From Camellia lanceoleosa (lineage: Eukaryota > Streptophyta > Magnoliopsida > Ericales > Theaceae): a DNA stretch of 64,000 bases. The notes under the pieces were generated by a model. That model saw only the letters and a list, made by a program, of their open reading frames with translations. It searched no databases and was not told where the DNA came from. The DNA is taken from positions 87,572,131 to 87,636,130 of the forward strand of contig CM045763.1 of the NCBI GenBank assembly GCA_025200525.1, read 5' to 3'. A program made the translations under genes and the position numbers. Numbering within the stretch: the stretch's first letter is position 1; each line of letters starts with the position of its first letter. Below are positions 44,776 to 58,384 of the stretch, in pieces.

Positions 44776-45168
44776 GGTTAAGTAAACCAATTGATTAGCT
44801 GGTCTGTTTTGGGCAAAACCCATTTAAAATGAGAAACATTGCACAGATTCATTACATGAATGAGTTTATTTGTTTTGGATCTATTCTTTAGAATATTAAG
44901 AATGGATTCAATTGAAGTTTACTGACAACTGTTCTTTATTGTTTTTGCATTGTAAAGCCGTATCCAGTGTATGCTGATTAATTAATTTCCTAGAATAATA
45001 ATTCATTTACTTTAGGAATAATTTGGTGGCTTGTTCATTCAAAGTGAACTCAACGATATCGTGTTGGTGGGAATACCTACATCAACTTGGTTCCCCTACT
45101 CGTATTTGTTTACTAGCTGACTCACGACTTGATTCACAGCATACACGGTTGATTCAACTGCTACAAAA

Positions 45169-45203
<35 letters not shown>

Positions 45204-45592
45204 TTTTCTTTTTTTCTTTTTGCAGTTGATAATTTAAAATTCCAACGACACATCACTTTAATTCTTAAGCAATCAGTCAATATACTCTCGATTCTATTCA
45301 CGCCCACGACCAGCATAGCTATTTGTCTCGATATTGCTATTTAGAGAACCTTGGGTCCTACTCTTGTTGTTTATCAACAAAAATTTAAAATCAATGGTCT
45401 GGTAAAACATACATTAGCAAATCTAATCCTGGTCTGACATAGTAGATCTTTTTTTGTTTGTTTGTTTTTGTTTGTTTGCCATTCAATTTTGGGAAACTTT
45501 TTTTTGTTGCCCAAGTGCTAAATGTTGCAAAACAATAATGTTGCCAGGTTTACTTATTGATGTATATTCATTATCTTTCTTCTTGGCTGACC
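44776..45592. other. Aquarius intron sequence up to the Copia insertion (right copy)
   Basis: Non-coding intron with a (CT)n run at 45172-45199. It ends at CCATTGG, directly followed by the Copia 3' LTR. Nothing else recognised. Confidence 0.6.
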
Positions 45593-45597
45593 ATTGG

Positions 45598-45755
45598 TGA
45601 TAATTTTACAGAGAATGCTAAGGAATGAGAATGATTAGGATATCATCCTCTATTTATATTAATGAAGATTAATAATTATAAAAAGGGGAATTACACTAAG
45701 GCATAAGGAATAATTATAAAATAATAGCGGCGAATAATAATATATTATGCTAACA
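45598..45755 (-). repeat. 3' LTR of the right Copia element
   Basis: 158 bp in reverse orientation, from TGATAATTTT to ATTATGCTAACA. The polypurine tract AAAGGAGAG lies (complemented) at 45756-45764. It differs from the 5' LTR by several substitutions and small insertions. Confidence 0.9.
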
Positions 45756-46258
45756 CTCTCCTTTAAAATTTGAGTGCGAAGATATCTCTCATGCCCTAAG
45801 ATGTCATGAAATGGCACTCTGCATACTCCGCAGTACATGGCAGGATGTGCGATGGGGTTTCTTCACGATTTGACTACGAAGTACATGGTGTCACTAGTGA
45901 GTTTCTCCTTCTTTGAAGTGGCGATCAATCTTAACATACTTTGTCTGTCATGTTGGTGGGTGGATTGTGAGCAATATTTGATAGCGACCTTATTATCACA
46001 GCAGGTACCTGCGCGCTGGAGTCCATCTAATCAATACCTAGATCACTTTTTCCAACAATAACTTGATCCATAAGGCTCACACACCCACTTGTGCCATGGC
46101 ACTCTAAACTAAAACGACTTCTGCACTTAGGACTTGGCAACCACATTCTATTTCTTACTTCTCCTCAAATAACTTGAGTTTGCGCTGTAACAAAAGATAC
46201 CAATACCACGAAGTCGATCTCTTGTCGATTCTTGATCAACCGGTCGGCGTACGGCATG

Positions 46259-47202
46259 TTAACACGCATGAAGGTGATCATATTTTGAAAAATAAAGATC
46301 CTTACTAGGAGCAGATTTCAAGTATCTCAAAATTCTCATGACAATCTCGAAGTAAATTTGATGAGCAGCATGCATAAATTGGCTAACCACACTGACAGCA
46401 ACAACAATATCAAGACGGGAGTGAGATAGGTAAATGAGCTTACCCAATTATCGCTGATAGCTCTCCAATTTTTGATTAGGTTCCAGTGGAGTGTCACAGG
46501 CCTTGCAGCTAAGCATCCCAATTTCCTTCAACAGGTTAAGCACATACTTTCTCTGTAAAATAAATATCCCATCCTTGGGGCGAGCAACTTCAATTCCCAG
46601 AAAATACTTCAAATTTCTCAAGTCTTTGATTTCAAACTCATAGGCTAAAGTATTTCCTCACTATCATCACCCGTGAGAACTATGTCATCTACATAAACAA
46701 TAAGGGCTGTAGTCTTACCATGTGAGGAATGTTTCACAAACAAGGTGTGATCTGTCTGACTCTGTTTGAAGTCATATTTAAGCATAGCCTGAGTGAATCT
46801 CTCAAACCAATCCCTTGGAGACTGTTTAAGACCATATAATGACTTCCGAAGCCTGCATATTTTGCCTTCTGTCTGATGATCCTCAAAACCAGGGAAAATG
46901 TCCATATATATCTCTTCTTCGAGGTTACTATGGAGAAAGGCATTTTTTACATCAAATTGATGAAGTGGCCAATCTAGATTAGCTGCTAGAGAGAGAAGTA
47001 CTCTGATTGAATTCATCTTAGCCACGGGTGCAAAGTTCTCTTGATAGTCAACGCTATATGTCTGAGTGAACCCTTTTGCCACAAGTCTAGTCTTGTAACG
47101 CTCAATAGAACCATCCGCTTTGTGTTTCACGGTATATACCCATTTGCATCCCAATGCGCGTTTGCACGTAGGTAACTTTCGATCCAATTCATGAAGTGCC
47201 AT
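46259..47202 (-). pseudogene. Copia reverse transcriptase and RNase H (right copy)
   Basis: The reverse transcriptase is open for 185 codons (46645-47202): GCKWVYTVKHKADG, ARLVAKGF-type text (TRLVAKGFTQTY), DVKNAFLHSNLEEEIYM, LRKSLYGLKQSPRDW, and the catalytic YVDD. A frame break follows at about 46640, then the RNase H approach with GKLIYLSHSRLDIVVAVSVVSQFMH (46259-46447). The end of pol (about 45780-46250) is recognisable only in shifted frames. Inactive. Confidence 0.88.
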
Positions 47203-50200
47203 TCTTCCTAAGTGCTTTCATTTCCTCAATCATGGCAAGTTTCCATTTAGAGGTAGCAAGAGCATCCTGAAAATGGTTAGGAATGCTAACAAAGAAAATA
47301 TTTGACCCAAACGCTCTATATGAGGATGACAAATGAGAGTAGGACACAAAATTGGAGATATGATGTTGAGTACAAGATCTCACACCCTTTCTCTTGGCAA
47401 TAAGAACATCAAGATTGATGGACTCGAGATTCAAAGTTACCTGGACTTTCATCGAGCGGGGAGATGGTAGTGGAGGAGCAGTGGTCTCTTGTATCTAGTT
47501 AACTTTATGTCTTTGTTTTTGGCATACACTTGCCTTTCCCTATATTTGGTGACGTTGGGTTACATGGTCAGTAGGAGGTGGTGGTGCAAAACGACTAGTT
47601 CCACAATAGGTATCTGAGAATCACTTCACACTAAGGCTCCCTCTAAAGGAGGACGTGACACTTTGGGCTGGGACTCAAAAGTGACATCCATGGACACAAA
47701 TCACTTACAAGAAGGAGGGTGGTAACACTTAATACCCTTTTGAGTAGGAGAGTAAAAGGAAAAACACATTTGACGGCGAGGATCAACTTACCATAAGTAG
47801 AAGAGTGATTATAGACAAAAGCAGACCTGACCAAATATTTGGGAGGAATAGAAAACAAGGATTTGGGAACCTAGGAGGATTTGAAGAGGAGCTTGTTTTT
47901 GTAAGACACAGGTAGGAAGGCGATTAATAAGATGGGCGATGGTGAGAACAAGCGTCGCTCTAGTAGGGACGAGACACACTCATAGAAAAACACATGCACT
48001 AAGCCATGTCAAGAAGATGGCGATTCTTGCGTTCCGCCACCTCATTTTGTTGAGGGGTATTGGTGCAAGAGGTCTGATGGATAATGCCATGAGTAGAAAA
48101 ATATTGCCTTAACCCAGAATCTATGTATTCTCCCCTCATTATGAGAACAAAATATTTTGGAGAGGCCCCAAATGAGTACAAGTCATCTTATCTGAGAGAA
48201 AACCTCACTCTTGTCTTTCATGAGATACACCCAAGTAGTCTGAGAAAAATCATCAATAAATGTAACAAACCATCGATGACCTTTCACAGTCATAACACGA
48301 GAGGAACCCCAAACATCAGAATGTATTAATGAAAAAGGAACTAAACTTTTATTAAAACTGAGAGCAAAAAAAACTCTGTGTTGTTTTCCAAGTTGATAAG
48401 ACTCACAAAGAAACTCAGACACATTATTGTGTGCGAACCCAGAGGAAAATAAATGCTTAAGTAAATAAAAAGAAGGATGCCCAACACGCCGATGTCACAA
48501 CCATAAATCATCTTGGGTAGTAGGACTCGTGGTGAAAGAATGAGCAAGCTTGTCCGGTTGATCCAAGAAGTAGAGACCATTTGCTACACTACCACTGCTA
48601 ATCGTCTTCCTAGTGACAAGGTCTTGAAAAAGACAATGATCAAGAAAAAATTTCACATTACAATTCAAATCCTGGGTAATATAACTCAAGGATAATAGTT
48701 TAACAAAAAATTAGGAACATGAAGCATAGAAGATAGAGGTATGGTAGGAGTGACATGGACTAAACATTTCTAGAAATGGAAACGATACTATCTGCAATCT
48801 AACTTTGTCCTAACACGAAGAGGGCATATAGGCAAAGAAAAGGTCGAGGATCGATCATTTGATCGAGGCACGAATCAATAATCCGGGCAAAGACTTATGA
48901 GACGGAAAACACGAAGAAAAAGGCTAAGTTACTGGCAGCGGCAAGCGAGGAAGATATCTTGAGAGCGATGAAAATTTGGCGGTCAACAAATGGCATAAAA
49001 CATTCTTAAGCTTAGGAGTAGTCATGCCACAAAGACCATCGAAGCCCTATGAAGCGAAGTAGCATCAAGTGTATCAATGGCACTAGGCGATGAGCCGTGG
49101 ATGGGAGCCACGTCCTCGAGGCTTTGACCTTTAGAACCGGACCGATCACCTCGACCCCGGATGTAGGCCCATGAAGCTTCCAACCGTCTTACGAGTATCT
49201 GCATTGCTTTTAGAGTAATCACGAATCTGAAACTCCTTGGTGGCGAGCGGGAGAATGGTAGTCAAAGAGGCCATCTCGAGGGGTAGATAGTAAGGTTGAG
49301 CGGTCGAGAGACAAGGGACATCATGGTAGACCAATAACTCTCCTCATTACGTACATAGGCAAATGCCTCATGAAGTGAAGGAAGAGTATCCATACCAGAA
49401 CTCGACTCTAACGAATCATACTTCACATTGAGGCCTTGAAACTTGAAGACTTGGTTCATGCGATGAACTTCTTGTACCGATTGAATCGGCGGTGCAAACA
49501 GCTTATAGTCTGCAGGTGATCAATGCATTTTTAGTCGTTGGTGAGGAAGTTGAAGAACTGAAGAACAGTCTACTCCCCCTGAACAGAGCTTTCAATAGAG
49601 CGGCACAACTCAAATGCCTGTGAGAAATTCTCTTTGTGGGAATAGGTGCAGCCACAACATCCCAAACATCCTGGGTAGTCTCCATAGACAAGTAGCCCTC
49701 ACCAATTTCTGGAACCATTGAATGAATAAGCCAACCCATAATCATACATACCCCATCTTCCCTCTGCTATTCAAAAACATAGTCAAACTCTATGACCATG
49801 CAAGATAGTTCTGACCATTAAATAGAGAGGTAGTGATTTTAAGACTAGGGTTGGGGTTATCAGTCATATTAGTAGGTATAGGGAAACTCTCACTCCTAGG
49901 TGTAGAAGTAGTGGATACATCGGTGGAATCGCCATGAATCTTTGTACTCGAATCATAACAAAACTAGTGTCAATCACAAACTTGGGAAGGTGGAGAATAC
50001 AAACAAACACAATGACCATAGAAATTTAAAGACTTAAAATTCATCAACTATTTTTTTTTTTTTTTGTGTTTTATGAAACCCGAGACAAGCAGAGAATAAA
50101 GAGAGAAGAAAGAGTGGATAAAAAAAAGCGACAAAGCAAGAACAAGCGAAGCAAGTTGGGCACTATATCAACATAACGAAGAAGCAATACACCATCAGAG

Positions 50201-50503
50201 GCTGTCGACTAGGTCTGTCGAGGCTATCAGAGGAGTCAACTAGGCTAGGACAGCCAGCATGAAGGGCCGACGAGGGGAGGAGGCCTGTTGGAGAAGACGA
50301 TCAAATTTGGGTAGCTTGCGATAGTGGCCCCAGACGAGGCTAGGGCTGCCTCTGGCGAACTTGATGTTGGCAGAAACACTTGGCGGCAAAGGTATAGGGT
50401 GAGAAAGGAGTTACACCTAACAAAACTAAGTGGGTTGCTATGTGGTGGGGTTGGGGTGGCTGACGGGTGTGGTGGAGGATTTAGGGTTGTGGCTTTGATA
50501 CCA

Positions 50504-50650
50504 TGATAATTTTAGAGAATTCAAGATTAGGGAATGATTAGGATATCATCCCTAATTTATATTAATGAAGATTAATAATTACAAAAAGGAAGTCTGAGGC
50601 GTAGAATAATTACAAAATAATAACCCAAGTAATAATATATTATGCTAACA
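50504..50650 (-). repeat. 5' LTR of the right Copia element
   Basis: 147 bp, reverse orientation, TGATAATTTT to TATGCTAACA, followed by ATTGG (50651-50655). Confidence 0.92.
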
Positions 50651-53600
50651 ATTGGATCATATACATTTTAAAATTGATAATGGTGAAAAGGAGCTTTTTA
50701 GTGAAGTAGAAAATTTTGGGGCATAGGGTCTGAGTGGCTGGGTTGGATTTTTAGAAATTCATTGCAGTGGTCCAGAGGTTTGGCTGCAAGAACCAAAGAA
50801 ACAAAAACTAAAAAATGAAAAAGCATATAATTGAATCAGTAGGATAAAATATTGATTTTAGGTTGTCTCTTTTTCTGGTCTATATTTGTGGCTAGTCTTT
50901 GCATTGACTTCATTGAGCTAGCACCAATTTTGGTCCTTTTGATGTGCCATTTCCTTTTTCAAGTTTTACTGCTTAGTCTAATTCTATACATAAAGGTGAC
51001 CATAATAAAGTGGGGAATAACTGAATGCAGAAAAGAACAGTATGGTGAGGTCAAGTTGATGCATGTGCCGTCCTCTAGTTGATGTGAAAAGAAACAAAAG
51101 ACAAAAAAAACGACAAAGGGGTGAAAAAGAAAATGGAAAAATAATTACAGTTCGTGTCCTTGTGGGCTTATTAACTGAATTGTTTGTTCAATTGTAGTTA
51201 TTTTATTTGTCACTGACCTTTTAAGTTTATATGTTATATCAAAGAACGGCCTTTGTGCATTCATTAATGCTTTGAGTCACTTCCATTGCATGTGTATGCA
51301 ATTCCCATGAAGATAACTTTGTTTCGCTTGGTTGATGTTTTCTTTTTGTTCCTTCAGCTCAAACTGGTATCAAAGGATGATCCATGGTCAGAAAGAGTTG
51401 ATTTTCTTGTTGAAGTTATGGTTTCATTCTTTCAGAAACAACAGTCATGAAGGAGGCCATAAATGCTCTTCCCTTTACCCAAATGAGCAGATAATGTGGG
51501 ATGAAAGTCTTGTTCCAAGCATCAACTACACTGGGGAAGGGTGTCTGGCTCTGCCAAAACTTAATTTACAGTTTTGACACTTCATGATTATCTTCTTAGA
51601 AATTTTAACCTCTTCCGCCTTGAATCAACATATGAGATCCGGGAAGACATTCAAGAAGCTGTGCCTCACCTCCTTGCTCATATTAATAATGAGGGAGAAA
51701 CTGCTTTAAATGGTTGGTCTAGAATGGCTGTGCCCATTAAAGAATTTAGAATTACTGAGGTAAAGCAGCCAAATATTGGAGAGGTAAAGCCATCATCTGT
51801 TATGGCTGAAGTTACTTTCAGCATCTCCAGTTACAGAGCACAAATAAGATCAGAATGGAATGCCCTCAAAGAACACGATGTTCTCTTTCTACTTTCTATC
51901 CGTCCTTCATTTGAGCCTCTAAGTTCAGAGGAAGCTGCAAAAGCAACTGTGCCACAAAAGCTTGGTCTTCAATTTGTGCGTGGATGTGAAGTTATTGAGA
52001 TCTTGAGGAGGAGGAACCCTCATGAATGATTTCACTGGGAGAATTAAAAAGGGATGAATGGAAGCCTCCCAAAGGTGAACTGAGAACTGTGGCAGTTGCT
52101 CTAGATGCCGCCCAATACCATATGGATGTCAGTGATATAGCAGAAAAAGGAGCAGAAGATGTTTATGGTACCTTCAATGTATTGATGAGGAGAAACCCAA
52201 GGAAAACAATTTCAAAGCAATTTTAGAATCCATAAGAGATCTAATGAATGAATCTTGTATTGTTCCTGATTGGCTGCATGACATATTTTTGGGGTATGGG
52301 AATCCATCTGCTGCACAGTGGATGAATATGCCAGATCTTCTAGAGACAGTAGATTTCAAAGATACTTTCCTTGATGCTGATCATGTCAGAGAGGGTTTTC
52401 AGATTCTGAGGTTGGTATTATCTATTCTTGATGTGATTCTATTACTGTTAGTCTATTTGTCAATTGTCGATAGTTACATAAATTTAATTTTTTTGTAGTA
52501 ATTTTGTTTTCATTGTTATAGGTTTGTTTTATAAATTCAGATGGAACAGAAAACTTGCAGTCGAAGCCTCCTTTTCGAATTAGGCTTCCCAGGAATCTTA
52601 AAGGCAATACTCATGCTCTTCTTGGAAATGAGAAGTCTACCATAGCGTCAATTAATGATGCCAATATGGTGGATGCCGGTTCTGAGAAAGAAAAACTTAT
52701 TGTTGAGGCTTATGTCCCTCCTTATCCAGGCCCATATCCCCAAGATCAGCCAAAACAGAATTCTGTCAGATTTACTCCCACACAGGTGCTTAGCAATCCT
52801 TATTCATTACAAAAATTATGCATGCTATTGAAGGGTTTTATTTTCTTTGCTGTGGTCTATATATTTCTTTTCCTGCACAGTTTGTTTTCCCTATTTTTTT
52901 AGCTTGTTTTTGTTGTTAAGTTTTGGGAATTTAAGACAGTTTAACTTCATAAAATCAATTTTATCTTATGCTCCATTTGTTTCAAGTGAACATGTTTTTT
53001 GGGAAACTATTTTCCACATTTTCTGCTATTGACGTGATGCGATATGGACATGACATGGACATGCTAACACATCGATTTTCAAAAAAATGTAGGACACGAT
53101 ATGCTTGGGACTTGTTAAAATTTTATATTTTTCAAAATTTATTACATGTCACATATATGAATATTTTATTCAAAGATGATAAAAAATATGTCACATTTTT
53201 TACATAAGAAGCTATATATTTCATAAATTAAAATATGATGATATCATTCACCTAGCAATTACATTCTAAAGAATGCAAAATATTTATAGAATATTGTATT
53301 ACACATAATGTATTCATCTTATAAATATTTCAAAACATATTTAGAAATAGTCTTGTTATGAAAAATGTAGAACATTGTTATAATGAAGGGTTCATCATAT
53401 AGGATGTATTTGGAGGGTTTTAAAAGTGTCGTTGAAGTGTCTGATATTATGAATTTGATTTTTTAATTAAGATCTGTTGAAGAAATGTCGGACATACTTT
53501 TAGGAGTGTCCAAAGAGTGTCGTGTCTGATGTGGGTGTCATGTTGGACATGACACACTTCCTCCATAGAAGTGTCTGTGCTTCTTAACAAAAAATGTTTT

Positions 53601-53914
53601 ACAAAGATTTTTGTGAAAAATGAGTTAAATATGACTTGGATATATTTTTTATTTTTTCTTGTTAGTTATTTTCTTGATAAGCTCTTTGATCTAACATGCC
53701 CAAAAACCATGTACACAACGAATAAAACATACAAACATGTATAGACCCTTGGCATACATATGTACATTTACACAATTTTTTATATGCATATACTTATAGA
53801 CAGACATAGATTTATATATAGGTTATATCCACATGCACAACACACATGATTTTTTTTAATGTAATTTCTTATATACATGTCTATATATAAACTTATATAT
53901 TTTGTAGTAGTACC

Positions 53915-54219
53915 TGTTAAGTTACCAATTCTCCTAAAAGCCTAAGCTGTTAGAAAATGAGTCCAACAATGTATATTAAGCTGTCTAACACCCTTCCTCA
54001 CGTGCAATCTCGTAACGTACAACCCCGTATTGCATGTGGAGAGACAAACAGAGAAGCAAACAGCCAAACAGGGAAAGAATACAAAATGCCAACAAAAAGA
54101 GACTTGAACCCAAGACCTCTTTCAACCTTAGCTCTAATACGTGTTAAGTCACCAATTCACCCAAAAACCTAAGCTGTTAGAAAATGGAAGCTTAACAATG
54201 TATATCAAGCTATCTAATA
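53915..54219 (-). mobile_element. TRIM, right arm
   Basis: Mirror of 37282-37585, with the same flanking duplication (GTACC at 53910-53914 and 54220-54224). Terminal repeats read AAGCTGTTAGAAAATG and AATGTATAT..AAGCT. Confidence 0.85.
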
Positions 54220-55015
54220 GTACCAAGCTCATGTATTTGCATTCATGGTTATGCTTGTAATCACATTTTTTTATGTTTTTTTTTTAAAAGTATTATGAAA
54301 AGCTTTAACCAAACACCAGAAAATGAGGGGAAAAAAAAAGATTTTTGTACATAAAACTTGTTACATACTAAGGACGAACACTTATAAGAAGGTGTCATTT
54401 CTGTGTTGGACATGTTTAAATGTGTCATTATTTGAAGATTTTTTAGAACTGAACACACTTCAGACAGTAGGAAAAATCACATTTCTATAGCTTAGACATA
54501 TATAAATTACATTGCAAGTTTGAAGAAAGTAACTTGGGAGGCAATGACTAAAATCAAAACTATTGGGATTTGTACCTATTAATTCCTCCTTTATGCATTT
54601 AATTTTAGGAACTCTAAAATTTAAAACTTCGATCATGTATAGAGCCTTTTAAAACAGATCTTACTATCTTTTGTTCATACTTCTCTTCCAATGTATAGAA
54701 TGTGGAAAACATTTCTTGTTATTTTGATATAATAAAGTATAATTGTATTTGTAACTTTTATGTCACCAATAGTGCCAAATATTTAAGTTGTTAGGAAAAG
54801 GGCCCAATAATGCATATCAAGTTCTCCAACACCTACCCTTATGTGTAACCCTGTCTTGCATTCAAAGATTTAAATATTCAAAAATGGAGAGAAACAAATT
54901 GTTGTTTTGGCGTATCAGTATCGTGTTATATCCTTCTCTTCTGCCCATATATGTGTTTCTTAGGTACATAAAAAATGTTTTTCCTATGTCAAACAATTTA
55001 TGTTGAAACAAATGC

Positions 55016-55268
55016 ATTATTTGGGAACTTGTCTATTTTAGTTGGCTTTTTGGCTATTTTATGAGATGGAAAAAAGTTGTATTTGAGATGAATTGTGGAT
55101 TTTTTTTGTAGTTGAATAGATGGTTTTGAGAGAAAAAAGTGATTGATTGATGTGTAGGATGTGACATTTTGTCTTATTGGCTATTTTAGGCCCCCCCCTT
55201 CCCTTCCTTTTTTTTGTTGTCTTTATTGACTATTGTAGCCGAAAAAGCTATTCCCAAACATGGCCTTA
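55016..55268. mobile_element. hAT-like MITE, right arm
   Basis: Mirror of 36238-36505. Its homopolymer is eight C's (55191-55198) against 19 G's in the left copy. Confidence 0.7.
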
Positions 55269-58200
55269 GTGTAATATGGCCCTGCCCTTCTTTCTCAATA
55301 GAAGAGCAACATTAAGATATCTGACTGATAAGCTTCAGATGCGAATTTGCATAAGCTATATTTCTATAAACTGTGAATTAACTTAATTATAAATTGTTGT
55401 TTGTTGCTACAAAGTTGATTATCTTTAAATGTTCTTCACACAACAGCCCCGCTGTGCTGCCCCCACATCCATGCAACACACACACACACACACACACACA
55501 ATTAAAAAACAAAAAAAAAGTAAAATTATTTTTGTTTCTACTAAACTCATTTGGAATTTTAGAGAATGAAAAATGATCCAGCAACCTTTCAATTGGATCT
55601 TTATTTAACTATTACAAATGTTTATAATTATGTTATACGACATTCTATGAAAGCGTAACTTTATGCCCTCTTAACCAGTAAGCAGTACCTTCTGTTGGTC
55701 CTGCAAGGAGATTTGTGATAGATCATAGTTGCATTTTTGTTGACTTTTTTAAAATTTTATTGACACCAATATTGAACTGTAATTTTAGGTTTACGGAATC
55801 AGTTTCTATTCTTTTCTAAATTTCATTTGAATTAGTTCATTATTGTTCTTGTTTGTTAAGTAGTTTTTGTGTGAATCGTGGCAATTTTCCCTAAAGTGAC
55901 ATCTTAAGGGTAGCGAAACTGATGTAATTTGCTTCGAAAGTCAATGTCAGCGGTAATACTTTGATCTATGGTTCTAGAATTTTTTTCCCCATTTATGTCC
56001 CCCATTTTTCATGACTTGCTTCACATATATCATAAGAATATTTATAGAAATGTGTTCTTCCCTGATTATAGGTTGGAGCAATCACGTCAGGCATTCAGCC
56101 TGGCTTAACAATGGTTGGCGGTCCACCTGGTGCAGGAAAGACTGATACGGCTGTGCAAATCCTGAATGTGCTTTACCATAACTGTCCATCTCAGAGAACG
56201 TTGATAATTACTCATTGAATCAGGCTTTGAATGATCTGTTTGAGAAGATAATGCAGGTATAAGTTTTATTTAAGTGTCATTTTTCTTTCTTTCTTTCTTT
56301 CTTGAAGGCGATCAATTTTACTTAGTTGTTATTCACTTCTTAATGCACGTGAAAATTAATTGACAGAGGGATGTTCCTGCTCGCTATCTTCTTCGACTTG
56401 GTCAAGGTGAACAAGAATTAGCAACTGATCTTGACTTCAGTCGACAAGGCCGTGTGAATGCAATGCTTGTTCGGCGGTTAGAACTGCTTAGTGAAGTAGA
56501 GAGGCTTGCTAGATCTCTCCAATTGCCTGAGGACGTAGGTTACACTTGCGAAACTGCTGGATACTTTTGGTTGCTGCATGTCTACTCACGCTGGGAGCAA
56601 TTCCTAGCAGCTTGTGCGGAGAATCATGATAAACCAACATTTGTTCAAGACCGTTTTCCTTTTAAGGAGTTCTTCTCCAACACACCTCAGCCAGTTTTTA
56701 CAGGCCAGTGCTTTGAGAAAGACATCACGAGCAGCTAAGGGTTGCTTTTTCATCTTAAAACTATGTTCCAAGAACTTGAAGAGTGTAGGGCATTTGAATT
56801 ACTCAAGTCCACAGTTGATCGATCAAATTACCTAATGACCAAACAAGCCAAGATTGTGGCCATGACTTGCACTCATGCAGCTCTTAAAAGAAAGGATTTC
56901 CTTCAGTTTGGCTTTAAGTATGACAACCTGTTAATGGAAGAAAGTGCCCAAATCTTGGAGATTGAAACTTTTATACCAATGTTGCTCCAAAGGCAGGAAG
57001 ATGGCTATGCTTTCGGCTCAAGCGCTGCATATTGATTGGTGATCATCACCAGCTGCCTCCTGTTGTGAAGAATATGGCTTTTCAAAAGTACAGCCACATG
57101 GATCAGAGTCTTTTCACAAGGTTTGTTCGTTTGGGAATCCCCTACATTGGGCTCAATGCCCAGGGTAGAGCTAGGCCAAGTATAGCTAGACTTTACATCT
57201 GGAGGTACAGAGATCTAGGTGGTCTTCCATATGTAAAAGAGGAAGCTATTTTCCATAGTGCAATTGCTGGATTCTGTTATGAATATCAGTTAGTGAATGT
57301 TCCTGAATACCGTGCCAGAGGTCAGACTGCCCCTTGTCCGAGGTTCTACCTAAGCGTGGGGGAGGCTGAGTACATTGTCAGTGTATATATGTTCATGCGT
57401 TTACTAGGGTACCCTGCAAATAAGATATCCATCTTGACAACATACAACGGGCAGAAACTTCTGATCCGTGATGTTATTGCCAGCGATGTCTTCCATTTGA
57501 CTTCATTGGTCCACCAAGCAAAGTAAGTTATATTAGGACAATTGTCTTGTTATTCCCTAAAATTTACTGAATTCCCATCGGAATAGGCGATGAATGTTGA
57601 AAGTGTAGAGAATTTTCAATCATGAAGTTCTGCACACCTCTTCCCAAAATAAAGTTCTCACAACATATATGTTATGTAGCGTAGGACAAATTACACTTTC
57701 TCCATGTGGTTAGGCCTAAATGAAGGTAGTCTGAATTTATATTGCGACACTAATATCACCGTATTGTGGCATCTAAAATTAAAATATATATATGATTGCA
57801 TTGTATTGATGTTTTTTCATTACTTTTTTTAGGTTACCACAGTTGACAAGTTCCAAGGTCAGCAGAATGACATTATTTTATTGTCTCTTGTGCGTACTCG
57901 CTTTGTGGGCCACCTTCGTGATGTTAGAAGATTGGTTGTTGCCATGTCTCGTGCTCGACTAGGGCTTTATGTTTTTTGTTGCCGTTCTCTGTTTGAACAA
58001 TGTTATGAACTTCAGCCCACTTTTCAACTTCTGCTCCAGAGACCTGATCACCTTGCCCTAAATATGAATGAGATCGCCATTCTTGACCGTCACGTTGAAG
58101 ATCTTGGACCCATCCATTATGTCGTGACATTGAAGAGATGGAGAACATTGTCAATTATAAAATCTATCAGGTATTCTTCTTCATACTGCTAAATTTATAA

Positions 58201-58384
58201 AGTTTGATTTTTATCATTTCCATTTTCTAGCCTTAAGTGGTAGGTTGATGCCTGAATGAGGAACTAAGAGATTTACAATCATTTCTTGTAGTTTGTCTGT
58301 GTTTAGTATTTAGCCGTGGATGAAAGATGTGCTTCCTGTGTGTGAGGCTCGGTAGGATGCCTTTAGCATTTTGTAGTCACCAGA

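Larger units (their letters stand above)
45598..50650 (-). mobile_element. Copia LTR retrotransposon, full length, right copy
   Basis: About 5.05 kb in reverse orientation, with 5' LTR 50504-50650, 3' LTR 45598-45755 and an exact 5-bp duplication ATTGG (45593-45597 and 50651-50655). The primer-binding site is at 50491-50503 (complement reads TGGTATCAAAGCC) and the polypurine tract at 45756-45764. Gene order gag, protease, integrase, RT, RNase H identifies Copia. Gag, protease and integrase are broken by many frameshifts. It sits in the Aquarius intron between the exons ending near 44775 and starting at 51358. Confidence 0.92.
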
